Positions 26,475-35,376 of a stretch of DNA of 64,000 bases are shown one piece after another. The DNA is from Rhodospirillales bacterium. GTDB taxonomy: Bacteria > Pseudomonadota > Alphaproteobacteria > Rhodospirillales > Casp-alpha2. Below the pieces are notes generated by a model, which was given only the letters and a program-made list of their open reading frames with translations, ran no database searches and was not told the origin of the DNA. The translations under genes were made by a program, and so were the position numbers. How positions within the stretch are numbered: position 1 is the first letter of the stretch; every line of letters starts with the position of its first letter. The stretch lies in the NCBI GenBank assembly GCA_021775095.1, contig JAJFII010000102.1:27828-91827 (forward strand), in the 5' to 3' direction.

Positions 26475-26936
26475 ATGAAGTTTAACCGAAAACGCCTATT
26501 GATAGGGGGTGGTTTATTGTCTCTATTTGCTGCGGCCTTGTTGTTTTGGGATCAATTTTCCCAAGAGGAAATTGAATTGCGGCTCAGATATGAGGATCCG
26601 GCTGTGGTAAATAAGGGCAGGGAAATTTACGCCGCGAATTGTGCGGATTGCCACGGTGTCGACTTGGCGGGGCAAGCCAACTGGCGGGTGCGCAAAGACA
26701 ATGATAAACTGCCCGCACCGCCTCACGATGCAACGGGTCATACATGGCACCATTCAGATGCCCTGTTAATAGATCTGACGAAACACGGCCTTAAACCTAT
26801 CGCCGGCGCCGATTACGAAACAGATATGCCGGCCTACGGCGAACTCCTGTCTGACGACGAGATTATTGCCGTGCTTTCTTATATTAAAAGTACCTGGCCC
26901 GAAGAAATTCAAAAGAGACATGACACGATCAGGTGA
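26475..26936 (+). CDS. Membrane-anchored c-type cytochrome
   Basis: A 153-residue protein with an N-terminal basic stretch and one helix (about 7-24), then a class I cytochrome domain with CADCHGVDLAGQ. The likely axial Met is in TDMPAYGELLSDDEI. It differs from the HHW-type pair (it has HTWHH and a shorter loop), but the start GREIYAANCADCHG and the end DDEIIAVLSYIKSTWPE are typical of small cytochromes beside copper resistance genes. It is on the opposite strand from dsbA-copZ, 252 bases from the CueR promoter. Confidence 0.85.
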   Translation: MKFNRKRLLIGGGLLSLFAAALLFWDQFSQEEIELRLRYEDPAVVNKGREIYAANCADCHGVDLAGQANWRVRKDNDKLPAPPHDATGHTWHHSDALLIDLTKHGLKPIAGADYETDMPAYGELLSDDEIIAVLSYIKSTWPEEIQKRHDTIR

Positions 26937-27186
26937 AGGAAATGTTTCCGTCATAGAGCGGTCTGCCGGACGTTATAATAACTAGGGAAATTATCAGAGG
27001 CGCTGTCGATTCGCCGCCGCTTAAAACGGGGGCGTCGCTGGCGAGGGGCCGACAGGTAAAGCGCTTCAGGAAATGGTGCCAACACACCGCTAGATCGTTG
27101 GTTCAGGGGTGCGAAAGGGGTTGTTATATTGAACGACGAACAGCAAGTGTCCCTATTTGTGACCTTGGAGATTCGCAAGGCGGCTT

Positions 27187-27462
27187 AATTAGGGTCAAGA
27201 CCCATTAATTTCATGCAATTCTGTTTGTCCGTAAGCTTACGAATACAAGAAAACAAGCGCAAGGACATGCTGGGCATATTCGAGCCTTGTTTTCGCAGAA
27301 GGCGTGAGCTTACTAACAAACCCCTTGGGGCGGGGCGCTTTATTTCTCTGGCTTCGTTGAAAAAACCTGAAAACCGTGGGGTTTCCTGCGTCTTTCCGCC
27401 TATCCGATAAGATAAATCACCTCCACAGAATGGATGAAATTAATGGGTCCTGACCCTAGTTT
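27187..27462. repeat. MITE/REP-like palindromic element, copy 1
   Basis: About 275 bases with inverted ends: AATTAGGGTC..GACCCATTAATTTCAT on the left and the inverted version (ATGAAATTAATGGGTC..GACCCTAGTTTT) on the right. The left half contains a palindromic core (27224-27320) bounded by TTTGTCC..GTAAGCTTAC and its near inverse. Positions 27187-27320 recur inverted at 28321-28453 with about eight differences. There is no open frame, so it is non-autonomous. Confidence 0.7.
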
Positions 27463-27522
27463 TACTTGCGACGGCCCCTGCAGGCGGCGGCATTACCCCA
27501 TCAAGTTCTGCTTAGAAGCCCT

Positions 27523-28146
27523 CTACAAATTCATCCGGTTCAGAACATCGGCGGCTTTTTGCGCGGCATCGATGAGCATTTGTTTGGGCGCCGAATACCA
27601 TTCGTCGGGATGTAATTTGCGTTTTTCCCGCACATGTTGGATCGCCGCCTCCAGGCTTGCAAACCTGTCGGGACATTGCACATGCAAATAAAGCGCGACC
27701 AGCGCCGTCGACCGGCTGCGCCCACCCCGGCAGTGGACCAGGACGTTGCCGCGGTCTCGGCGCGGGTAACTGGGTTTGTCGGGAAGTTCCTGGCGCATGG
27801 CCCCGTCGAGCATAAAATACCCGGCCAGGATCATGGTTTCCGTATTCCCCGGGCCATCGACCATGCCCAACTTAAACACCCGGACCGGGCCAGTGCCGTG
27901 GGCGCATTTTTCACCTTCTGCCGTTTCCGTCGGGTCCATCACATAATTGATATCCAGGTTTACGGCGCAATTTATCACCACGGCAATGTTGTTTTCCCGC
28001 AGCAATCGGATGTCGCGGGCCGCCTGGGTGCCGCCGATAAACAGGCTGAAGTCGTGCGGCTGCAGGCCCTGTTCAATGAGGCTGATTTTCGGATGCGGGA
28101 AGGCAACGGGGGTGCCGGTATCATCTGGTTTTGTCGTGATGGTCAT
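27523..28146 (-). CDS. Dual-specificity/tyrosine protein phosphatase
   Basis: A 207-residue cytosolic protein with the P-loop motif H138-C139-RGGRS-R145 (VLVHCRGGRSRSTALV), the general-acid region about 40 residues before, and the family start FLFIGGTQAARDIRLLRENNIAVVINCA. The Cys makes a phospho-cysteine intermediate. Substrate is unknown; such proteins may act on protein or small phosphorylated molecules. The gene lies alone between inverted copies of a palindromic repeat and is on the opposite strand from the lactonase gene. The C-terminal Pro/Trp/Lys-rich stretch and VLNRMNL end are normal for a complete gene. Confidence 0.85.
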   Translation of the reverse strand: MTITTKPDDTGTPVAFPHPKISLIEQGLQPHDFSLFIGGTQAARDIRLLRENNIAVVINCAVNLDINYVMDPTETAEGEKCAHGTGPVRVFKLGMVDGPGNTETMILAGYFMLDGAMRQELPDKPSYPRRDRGNVLVHCRGGRSRSTALVALYLHVQCPDRFASLEAAIQHVREKRKLHPDEWYSAPKQMLIDAAQKAADVLNRMNL

Positions 28147-28320
28147 GATGTTTCCTCAGGCGTTTTAGATAGGGAGACGGACTCCGCAGTTTCGTTCGGG
28201 CCGAAGAAAGGTCCCTCTGATCCTTAAGGTTTATAACGGATCAACCACAGGTCTTGCCAGTCTTGTCCTTACCCGGTTTTGCAAGCAACTGAAGTCGGGG
28301 CTTTAACCCGCCACAAGGAG

Positions 28321-28453
28321 TTTGTCCGTAAGCTTACGCCTTCTGCGAAAACAAGGCTCGAATATGCCCAGCATGTCCTTGCGCTTGTTTTCTTGTATTC
28401 GTAAGCTTGCGGACAAATAGAATTGCATGAATTTAATGAGTCCTGACCCTAAT
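28321..28453. repeat. MITE/REP-like palindromic element, copy 2 (inverted)
   Basis: The inverted partner of 27187-27320. The core 28321-28417 starts TTTGTCCGTAAGCTTACG and ends CGTAAGCTTGCGGACAAA, and inside has GAAAACAAG...CTTGTTTTC, so the single strand can fold into a long hairpin. The outer end (GAGTCCTGACCCTAATTT) stops 18 bases before the start of the lactonase gene, so the element forms part of its leader. Confidence 0.7.
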
Positions 28454-28470
28454 TTCGAAAGGTAAAAAAA

Positions 28471-29334
28471 ATGCAATCGACGCCCTTTGATGACACCCCG
28501 TGTACCCTGGGCGAAGGACCCCTCTGGCATCCCCAGCGCGGCGAATTGTTGTGGTTCGATATTATCGGCAAGCGGTTATATGCGAAGGCAGGGGCCTCTC
28601 GATGGCATTATCAGTTCGACGAAATGGCCTCTGCTGCCGGTTGGATTGATGAGACAAATTTGCTGGTTGCCACGGAAACGGCATTTACGCTTTTTAACCT
28701 GGCAACACATTCCAGCGAAGTTTTATGTGGCCTGGAGGCAGACAACCCCCTGACCCGGTCGAACGACGGTCGAGCCGACCCCTGGGGTGGCTTCTGGATT
28801 GGCACCATGGGCAAAAACGCCGAACCCGATGGCGGGGCGATCTATCGGTATTACCGGGGCGAGGTCCGCCAACTCTATGCGCCGATCTCCATTTCCAACG
28901 CCATTTGTTTTGATCCGGACGGCCAGGTGGCTTGTTTCACGGATACCCGTAGCGGCAAAGTCATGCGCCAGAAGTTATCGCAAACCCATGGCTGGCCGGT
29001 CGGAGATCCGGACGTATATCTTGATTTTTCGAAGGAGAGTTGGGGGCCGGACGGGGCGGTGTTTGATGCCTCGGGACTGTTCTGGAACGCCCAATGGGGG
29101 GCGTCGCGGATCGGCTGTTATGATCAAACCGGCAGCCTGGTGAAATCCATTGGTTTTCCCGCACCGCACACGTCGTGCCCGGCCTTTGGCGGCGATGATC
29201 TGACGACGCTATATTGCACAACCGCCCGCCAGGGACTGGACCCAGCGGCGTTGGCCGAACATCCCCAGAGCGGCATGACCTTTTGTCTCGAAGGGGCGGG
29301 CAGAGGCCAGGCCGAACATCAGGTGGTGCTTTGA
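28471..29334 (+). CDS. SMP-30/gluconolactonase-family protein
   Basis: A 287-residue cytosolic beta-propeller of the SMP-30/LRE family: CTLGEGPLWHPQRGELLWFDI (metal Glu in GEGPLW), RSNDGRADPWGGFWIGTMG (the Asn/Asp metal site), ISNAICFDPDG, and WGPDGAVFDASGLFWNAQWG. These bind a divalent metal and open sugar lactones such as gluconolactone or arabinonolactone. Ribosome binding site GAAAGG lies at 28456-28461. It is upstream of a sugar-type ABC importer and sulfatases, so it may hydrolyse a lactone formed from an imported sugar, but that link is inference. Confidence 0.9.
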   Translation: MQSTPFDDTPCTLGEGPLWHPQRGELLWFDIIGKRLYAKAGASRWHYQFDEMASAAGWIDETNLLVATETAFTLFNLATHSSEVLCGLEADNPLTRSNDGRADPWGGFWIGTMGKNAEPDGGAIYRYYRGEVRQLYAPISISNAICFDPDGQVACFTDTRSGKVMRQKLSQTHGWPVGDPDVYLDFSKESWGPDGAVFDASGLFWNAQWGASRIGCYDQTGSLVKSIGFPAPHTSCPAFGGDDLTTLYCTTARQGLDPAALAEHPQSGMTFCLEGAGRGQAEHQVVL

Positions 29335-29340
29335 CCGGGG

Positions 29341-29853
29341 TTATTTGTCAACAGGTGTCGATGGGTTTTCATCGGCTTTTGCCGGCGGAAACTGATTGAA
29401 GGTGTCTTTGATCAGTTGTGATGAAAATACATAAAAGGTGATTCCTCCGTTGATCAGGATAACCGCCCAGTCGAGCAGGCTGAAACCGCGCGGATCGTAA
29501 CCCCGTAACGATGTCAGAATCAACAGGTAGAGAAGTACCGACAAAAGGATCATGAAGCGGCCGTTTTTCCACAACACCCGTGGCAATCGACCGGCTTCGG
29601 GACGGCGCGAACCGAGCGCATATAACACACCAATTACCGGAATGGCGGCAAAGAAAAAGGTCGGGTGGACCATGGCGATCAGGTCCGATGTTCCACCGCC
29701 GCCGCGCCCCTTCAACATCGACGTACCGACAATCAGAACCATAAAAAAGTCTTTGCACAAAAAAAACAGGATCAGAACCAGTGCCAAATTGGGCCTGAGC
29801 ACGTCGTACTTATTGTATTTTAAAAAATCATATTTGAATCTTAAATCGTTCAT
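29341..29853 (-). CDS. DUF2919-like inner-membrane protein
   Basis: A 170-residue protein with four hydrophobic helices. The N-terminal pattern FKYDFLKYNKYDVLRPNLALVLILFFLCKDFFMVLIVG fits DUF2919 (YfeZ-like) proteins; a Gly-rich loop (LKGRGGGGTSDLIAMVHP) follows. Function is unknown. It is convergent with the lactonase gene (stops six bases apart) and stands alone. Confidence 0.7.
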   Translation of the reverse strand: MNDLRFKYDFLKYNKYDVLRPNLALVLILFFLCKDFFMVLIVGTSMLKGRGGGGTSDLIAMVHPTFFFAAIPVIGVLYALGSRRPEAGRLPRVLWKNGRFMILLSVLLYLLILTSLRGYDPRGFSLLDWAVILINGGITFYVFSSQLIKDTFNQFPPAKADENPSTPVDK

Positions 29854-30038
29854 ATCTGGTCTTTGCGCCGGCCGTTCGATGTCGCAGGGCGGACCCTAAA
29901 AACCGCGTACTGGGACAACCGCTAAATAGAGGATTCGGCAATTGGTGATCAAGCAGGAAATTTGGATCAGGGGCTGACCATAGGAATTACGCTGTGTATT
30001 ATACCCGTTGGCGGTGCGCCGGCCAAACACCGGAACGC

Positions 30039-31136
30039 CTACAGCACTTTGCCTGTGTTTGGATCCAACAGATGCATGTGGTTCATATCGATGGTGAACG
30101 GCATGGGCTCGCCAACACCCCTGACAGCTTTCGGTTCTGACCGGGCACTGACTTCCGAGCCGCCAAGATCGATAAACACCATGGTGTCCATCCCCATCGG
30201 TTCCAACACCTGAATGTCAGCCGCGAAATCGATCTGTGCATCGCTGGTATGGGCCCTTTTTTCCGTCACATGCTCGGGCCGGATACCAAAAGTCATATGG
30301 CGTCCCACATGGGGTTTATACCGATCTTGACGATCCCTGGGCGCAACCAGAGCAAGATCATCACTGACCTGGACGGCAATGTCATTGCCCTGTTCAAGCA
30401 GTTTGCAGGAGATAAAATTCATGGATGGAGATCCAATAAATCCGGCGACAAACAGGGTTGCCGGGCTGTCATACATTTCCTGGGGCGTGCCGACCTGTTC
30501 AATGATGCCATCGTTCATCACAACAATGCGGTCGGCCAGGGTCATGGCTTCAACCTGGTCATGGGTCACATAGACAACGGTGGTTTTGACCCTTTGGTGA
30601 ATTTTTTTAATTTCCGTGCGCATTTGAACCCGCAATTTGGCGTCGAGATTGCTCAACGGTTCATCGAACAAAAAAACCTGGGGGTTGCGAACAATCGACC
30701 GGCCCATGGCAACCCGCTGACGCTGACCGCCAGACAGTTGTTTGGGGCGCCGGTCGAGCAGTTCGGAAATGTTGAGAATTTCGGCGGCCTCGCGGACGCG
30801 CTGGTCGATTTCCGGTTTCGGTATTTTGCGGAGCTGTAAACCGAAGGCCATATTGTCATAAACGGTTTTATGGGGATACAGGGCATAGTTCTGAAAGACC
30901 ATGGCAATGTCACGGTCCTTGGGCGGCACATCGTTGATAATACGGTCGCCAATAATGATCTCGCCACCGGTGATTTCCTCGAGCCCGGCGATCATTCTCA
31001 GCGTCGTGCTTTTGCCGCAACCGGACGGTCCAACAAGGACGACAAACTCGTTGTGTTCTATATTCAGATTTATACTGCGCACAGCTTCCGTGTCATCGTA
31101 GGATTTACTCAGATTTTTTAAATCAATCCGGGCCAT
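30039..31136 (-). CDS. Sugar-type ABC importer ATPase (UgpC/MsmK family)
   Basis: A 365-residue ATPase of the carbohydrate-importer group: Walker [11 protein letters not shown]-loop ([22 protein letters not shown]), signature [17 protein letters not shown], Walker [17 protein letters not shown] and H-loop ([17 protein letters not shown]). After about residue 235 a TOBE-type C-terminal domain follows. It lies on the minus strand downstream of sulfatase 1, whereas the binding protein and both permease genes are on the plus strand, so the importer is split around the divergent promoter at 32.7 kb but probably works as one unit. Confidence 0.95.
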   Translation of the reverse strand: MARIDLKNLSKSYDDTEAVRSINLNIEHNEFVVLVGPSGCGKSTTLRMIAGLEEITGGEIIIGDRIINDVPPKDRDIAMVFQNYALYPHKTVYDNMAFGLQLRKIPKPEIDQRVREAAEILNISELLDRRPKQLSGGQRQRVAMGRSIVRNPQVFLFDEPLSNLDAKLRVQMRTEIKKIHQRVKTTVVYVTHDQVEAMTLADRIVVMNDGIIEQVGTPQEMYDSPATLFVAGFIGSPSMNFISCKLLEQGNDIAVQVSDDLALVAPRDRQDRYKPHVGRHMTFGIRPEHVTEKRAHTSDAQIDFAADIQVLEPMGMDTMVFIDLGGSEVSARSEPKAVRGVGEPMPFTIDMNHMHLLDPNTGKVL

Positions 31137-31163
31137 GCCCCATTCCCCTTAAACCTTGTTTTA

Positions 31164-31185
31164 AGAGCGATCCAATGATCGCTCT
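31164..31185 (-). promoter_or_regulatory. Perfect hairpin between sulfatase 1 and ABC ATPase genes
   Basis: AGAGCGATC (31164-31172) and GATCGCTCT (31177-31185) form a nine-base stem with a four-base loop. On the minus strand it lies just after the sulfatase stop and is followed by TTAAAAC, too weak for a strong terminator. It is probably a partial terminator or RNA processing/stability site setting the ATPase level. Confidence 0.6.
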
Positions 31186-31200
31186 GTATGGATAGCATCG

Positions 31201-32643
31201 TTATACATATACCGGCGTTTCGCCCGGTGCTGGCGTGTACCCCGGTGATCCGCCAGCGACAATGGCCGCTTGCCCGCCGCCTTTTTCGATGCGCCGGGCC
31301 TGATCGGCTTTGGCCCGGAGGTCAACCTCTTCGGGGTCGAGAAGCGCCCGCAATTCCTGATCCATATGAGCCAGAATGGCGGCAGCGGACGGGTCGCCGG
31401 ACAAATCATTGCGTTCCTGCGGGTCTTTATGCAAGTTAAACAATTGTGGCCGATAGGCCACGTGGTAGATATATTTGTAGGGGCCTTTACGGACCATGAA
31501 ACTGGCGGACTTGGCCCCGGCTGAATGTTGTTCAGACAAAATCGCCCGGTCCGGAGCCGCCCGCAATGCCAGCTCGAACAACGAAAGACCTTTTAAATCG
31601 TCGTCGGCCGCCGTCGGTTTCACGCCGGCGGATTGCAGCAGTGTCGGAAAGACGTCGAGCAATTGAACCGGCGTCTCAATAACCTTGCCGACGGGCACAT
31701 CAGGGCCGGACAGGATCATCGGAATGCCCGTCGATTCTTCAGTCATATTACATTTGCTGAACAACCCTTTGGCACCCATGGACTCGCCGTGATCGGATGC
31801 ATAAAGAACCCGGGTTTTGTCCGTATATCCATTGCCGTCGAGGGCCGCCAGAATCTTTCCGATATTGTCGTCGAGATAAGAAATCATGCCAAAATAGGCG
31901 GCAACGACTTTTCGGGTGGTCGCCTCATCAAACGGTTCCTCGGTTCCAAAAAAATGCCGGAAGTCGTCGTAGGCCGGGTGATCGTGCCAGTTCTGCCGAT
32001 CATAATCTGTCGGCCAGGGTACGGATTCCGGCGGATAAAGATCATAAAACCGATCGGGGGCGAGCCAGGGCGGGTGCGGGCAAACCAGGGAGACAAATAA
32101 GGTCCAGGGTTTGTCGTTGTGTTTTCCGGCTTCTTCATTGAGCCAGGCCACGGCCTTTTCCGTAATGTCCTTGTCGTAGTCCGTGTAGGTCGAGGTCCCG
32201 CGACCGGCTTCGTTGACTAACATGCGGAATTTTTTGGATACGGGCATGGGGTCGCGGATAATGGTAAACAACATGCCGACACCGCCGATCACATGCAGGG
32301 GGAGGATTTCCTCACTAAACCCGTTAGCATCCTTGGTATCACGATAGTGTAACTTGCCGATCGACGTGACCTGGTGGCCCTGTTCCATTAAGCGATGTCC
32401 CCAGGACGGCGTTTCGCCGTGGTAGGGTCGGGAATTATCCCAAATTTCGATGTCATGTACGTGGCGGCCGGTGGCCATGCTGGCGCGCGACGGGACACAA
32501 ATGGGGCCGTTGCAATAGGCGTTTGAAAACCGGGTTCCGCCGGATGCCAGTCGGTCGAGGTTTGGCGTTTTTATCTGGGGATGGCCGGAACACCCCATGG
32601 CTTTGCGGGTATGCTGGTCAGAAAAGATAAACAATGTATTCAT
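31201..32643 (-). CDS. Cytosolic sulfatase 1 (formylglycine type)
   Basis: Start placed at ATG 32643 (MNTLFIFSDQH) instead of the upstream 32685, because the first metal Asp normally lies within about 10 residues of the start. About 480 residues. The sulfatase signature is CVPSR with Cys49 as the formylglycine precursor, then ASMATGR. Metal and active-site motifs are FSDQH and YASDHGESMGAKGLFSK. There is no signal peptide, so it acts on a substrate inside the cell. The C-terminus ends GYTPAPGETPVYV, a tail motif shared by all five sulfatases here. It belongs to the DQH/DEH subgroup with sulfatases 3 and 5. A palindromic operator lies about 50 bases upstream. Substrate unknown. Confidence 0.93.
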   Translation of the reverse strand: MNTLFIFSDQHTRKAMGCSGHPQIKTPNLDRLASGGTRFSNAYCNGPICVPSRASMATGRHVHDIEIWDNSRPYHGETPSWGHRLMEQGHQVTSIGKLHYRDTKDANGFSEEILPLHVIGGVGMLFTIIRDPMPVSKKFRMLVNEAGRGTSTYTDYDKDITEKAVAWLNEEAGKHNDKPWTLFVSLVCPHPPWLAPDRFYDLYPPESVPWPTDYDRQNWHDHPAYDDFRHFFGTEEPFDEATTRKVVAAYFGMISYLDDNIGKILAALDGNGYTDKTRVLYASDHGESMGAKGLFSKCNMTEESTGIPMILSGPDVPVGKVIETPVQLLDVFPTLLQSAGVKPTAADDDLKGLSLFELALRAAPDRAILSEQHSAGAKSASFMVRKGPYKYIYHVAYRPQLFNLHKDPQERNDLSGDPSAAAILAHMDQELRALLDPEEVDLRAKADQARRIEKGGGQAAIVAGGSPGYTPAPGETPVYV

Positions 32644-32693
32644 TGGATCCATGCCCATGGCCTTTCCTGCTATGTCGATTTTCAATTTTTACT

Positions 32694-32708
32694 ATTCCAA
32701 AATGGAAT
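32694..32708. promoter_or_regulatory. Palindromic operator in front of sulfatase 1
   Basis: ATTCCA-AAA-TGGAAT, a perfect 15-base palindrome that contains the LysR T-N11-A pattern. It is in the divergent region between sulfatase 1 and the binding-protein gene, and the same arm pattern recurs at 42472 and 42745. A second dyad, TATGCC-N4-GGCATA (32798-32813), lies in the same region. Confidence 0.65.
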
Positions 32709-32929
32709 GAATTGTCGACTTTAAATAAATAAATTAGAATATCTTTTGCCATAAAGGGTTCACAGAAGGCAAGTGTTCAGTTAGTCTAGTATGGTAGTAT
32801 GCCGATGGGCATATCTGTCAAGTCATGAAATTGTCGGGTCAATGACAGACCCGCTGAGCCCAAACGGAATGTGATGAGTACGAACTGCGATGTGTACAAA
32901 TAATGAAATTCACAACAGGGGGACTTCCC

Positions 32930-34360
32930 ATGAGGTTATCTAAATATGCTGTTGCCGGTGTTGCCGCGATGGCCCTTGCCAGCGTCCAGCCGGCGAAAGC
33001 CGAGGTTAATTGGCGTCAATTCGAAGGAACCACATTGAACATGATCGGGTTTTCTGTGGCCTATGTGGACACCTGGTTTAAACCAATGGCAAAATTGTTT
33101 GAAAAAGAAACGGGAATTAAACTTCGATTGGAAACCCTGCAAGCCGGGCAAATGCGAAAAAAGCAGGATATTATGTTGGCCGGTAAGGACGACACCCTCG
33201 ATCTTATCATGCTGCAAATGGACAACCGGGGCGGCAAGTTGACGGTCGCCGGCCACCTGGAACCCATTGAACAATATCTTAAAGACCCAACCCTGACACC
33301 GGCCGATTATGATTATCCGGGCGATTGGCTGGGTGGTTGCATCAATACGGCCAGTGTGATCAAAGGCGCACCGCTTAATAATATCGTTTGGTCGGCACAG
33401 GCCCAATTGCTGCACATCCGCAAGGATCTGTTTGCCAAATACAAAGTCAAAGTTCCGACAACCATGAGAGAGCTGGAAGACGCCGCAAAAAAACTGACGA
33501 TTGATGAGGACGGTGATGGCAAACCGGAAATATACGGATTTATGTCGCGTGGTCATGGTCGCCTGACGACCGCGAGTTTCGCCAGTTATCTGTTTAATTT
33601 TGGCGGCTCATGGGTCAAGGACGGCCCCGACGGTTTGCGTCAGTCCAACCTCAATTCAACGGAATCGGTTGACGCCTTTGAGTTTTATGGCCGGATGATC
33701 CGGGACTATGCGCCAACATCCGTCTTAAATAACAAACCACCGCAAAACGCTGCGCTTTATTCTGCCGGCAAAGCGGCCATGTTATCGGCCCTGAATTTCT
33801 GGCACGGCCTGGCCAGCAACCCAAAAAAATCACGGATCGCCGGCAAATCAACAACCATCCTGATTCCCGCCGGACGAGCGGGCAGTTTCCCCAACCTGCC
33901 GACCACTTCCATGGCCATTTCGAAATATTCGAAAAAGAAAAAAGCCGCCTGGTTGTACATGGCCTGGATGACCCAGAAACGCATCATGTTGCATGGCCAG
34001 AATGCGGCCGTTCCCATGTGTCGTCGTTCCGTATGGAATGATCCGTCCTACAAAGCGCCAACACCGGCCTGGGGCAAGTCGGCTGAATTGGCCGCCGAAT
34101 ACGGCATCGCCATTGCCAAACCGCAGGCCATTGCCATTGGACAAATGCGCGATGCGGCGGGCTCTATCATGAACGTCGCCATTCGCGATGGCAGCCGGGC
34201 CGCCATCCAGGCGGAAGCCGACAAACAATCGCTGGTCATGAACGAGTTGATCGCCAAAACCGAGACCGGCATCGATTTTGCCGGCGTTTTGCCGAAATTT
34301 GCCAAAAAAATGACGGCGGAAGAGCAACGGGCGCCGATCCTGGCAGAAGGTATGGAATAG
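32930..34360 (+). CDS. ABC importer solute-binding protein (family 1)
   Basis: Start placed at ATG 32930 (MRLSKYAVAGVAAMALAS) with GGGGGAC just before; 476 residues. The signal peptide is cut near AKAEV. The mature part is a family 1 extracellular binding protein: LNMIGFSVAYVDTWFKPMAKLFEKETGIKLRLETLQAG and a MAISKYSKKKKAAWLYMAWM segment typical of sugar-binding members. It is rather long for this family. Its place between sulfatase genes suggests it binds a sulfated or otherwise charged sugar-like substrate; the ligand cannot be read from the sequence. A strong hairpin follows the gene. Confidence 0.92.
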   Translation: MRLSKYAVAGVAAMALASVQPAKAEVNWRQFEGTTLNMIGFSVAYVDTWFKPMAKLFEKETGIKLRLETLQAGQMRKKQDIMLAGKDDTLDLIMLQMDNRGGKLTVAGHLEPIEQYLKDPTLTPADYDYPGDWLGGCINTASVIKGAPLNNIVWSAQAQLLHIRKDLFAKYKVKVPTTMRELEDAAKKLTIDEDGDGKPEIYGFMSRGHGRLTTASFASYLFNFGGSWVKDGPDGLRQSNLNSTESVDAFEFYGRMIRDYAPTSVLNNKPPQNAALYSAGKAAMLSALNFWHGLASNPKKSRIAGKSTTILIPAGRAGSFPNLPTTSMAISKYSKKKKAAWLYMAWMTQKRIMLHGQNAAVPMCRRSVWNDPSYKAPTPAWGKSAELAAEYGIAIAKPQAIAIGQMRDAAGSIMNVAIRDGSRAAIQAEADKQSLVMNELIAKTETGIDFAGVLPKFAKKMTAEEQRAPILAEGME

Positions 34361-34366
34361 TTATCA

Positions 34367-34405
34367 GGGAAGGCCCGAATTTTGGGCCTTCCCTCTTTTT
34401 TTTTT
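34367..34405 (+). terminator. Rho-independent terminator/attenuator after the binding-protein gene
   Basis: GGGAAGGCCC (34367-34376), a seven-base loop and GGGCCTTCCC (34384-34393), then a run of ten T after TC (to 34405). It lies between the binding protein and the first permease, so it would make the binding protein mRNA more abundant than the permease mRNA, as in other importers. Confidence 0.9.
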
Positions 34406-34434
34406 GATCCTTTTACCAGTGCAGGAATTTGCTT

Positions 34435-35376
34435 ATGCCAGATGATGGCCTTCAGGCTCGAACCGTCGCCGTCACCCCAGATAAAAGAAGCGGAAGCACC
34501 TTGACGGATTGGGTTGATCGCAATCTGACGGTTGTTTTTAATGTGCCAACGGTTGTTTTTTTAGTCGCCCTGGTGGCCTTTCCCGTGGGCATTGTGATCT
34601 TCACAAGTTTTGGCGACTGGCAATTGATTACCAACCAGACGGCTAAGTCCGTGGGATTTGATAATTATATCAATGTCTGGAAAGACGAACGCTGGAACTG
34701 GTCGATTTTCCACACTTTTTACTACGCCGGTGCAACCGTTTTCGGGCAATTGATTTTAGGGCTGGCGACCGCCCTTTTGTTCAATCGTTCCTTTGCCGGC
34801 AAAGCCTTTTACCGCTCCATCTGGATGATGCCGATGATCGCCATGTCGACGGCCATCAGTCTGGTTTGGATTCTGTTTTTTGATAATGCCTTCGGCATGC
34901 TTAATTATGTTTTGGATGCGGTCAATGTGGCACCCATCGAATGGACATCAAGCCCCGAATGGGCGATGCCATCCTTGATACTGGTGGGCGTCTGGCACCA
35001 CACGCCGTTCATGACACTGATTTTGCTGGCGGGCCTGCAGTCCCTGCCGACGGATCCGTTCGAGGCGGCCCGCATTGACGGGGCCTCGCGCTGGCAGATT
35101 TTGTGGCACATTACCCTGCCGCTGATGCAGGGCCATATTATCGTTGCTTTGATTCTCCGCTCGATATTCGCCGTGAAGGAATTTGATACCATCCTGGCGA
35201 TCACCGAGGGTGGCCCGCGTTATGCCACGGAAACCATGAATATGAATATTTATTTTAACGCCTTTGAATACGGTTATATGGGCGAAGCGGCGGCCAAGGG
35301 GGTGATCTTCTTTGGATTTATTCTGCTGATCCAAATGATTTTGGTTAAATTGAGGAAACGCGAATGGTCGCACTAA
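34435..35376 (+). CDS. ABC importer permease, MalF/UgpA type
   Basis: About 313 residues from ATG 34435 (GCAGGA upstream; a TTG at 34429 is in frame). Six membrane helices; the EAA-loop region reads [25 protein letters not shown], which docks to the ATPase. It follows the terminator and overlaps the second permease by 13 bases. The N-terminal 30 residues are cytosolic and basic. Together with the next gene it makes the membrane channel of the importer whose ATPase is at 30039. Confidence 0.92.
   Translation: MPDDGLQARTVAVTPDKRSGSTLTDWVDRNLTVVFNVPTVVFLVALVAFPVGIVIFTSFGDWQLITNQTAKSVGFDNYINVWKDERWNWSIFHTFYYAGATVFGQLILGLATALLFNRSFAGKAFYRSIWMMPMIAMSTAISLVWILFFDNAFGMLNYVLDAVNVAPIEWTSSPEWAMPSLILVGVWHHTPFMTLILLAGLQSLPTDPFEAARIDGASRWQILWHITLPLMQGHIIVALILRSIFAVKEFDTILAITEGGPRYATETMNMNIYFNAFEYGYMGEAAAKGVIFFGFILLIQMILVKLRKREWSH

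Noticed and set aside
26180..26485. Frame of 101 codons between dsbA and a cytochrome gene
   Set aside because: It starts inside the CueR-type promoter, has no ribosome binding site and no recognisable protein features.
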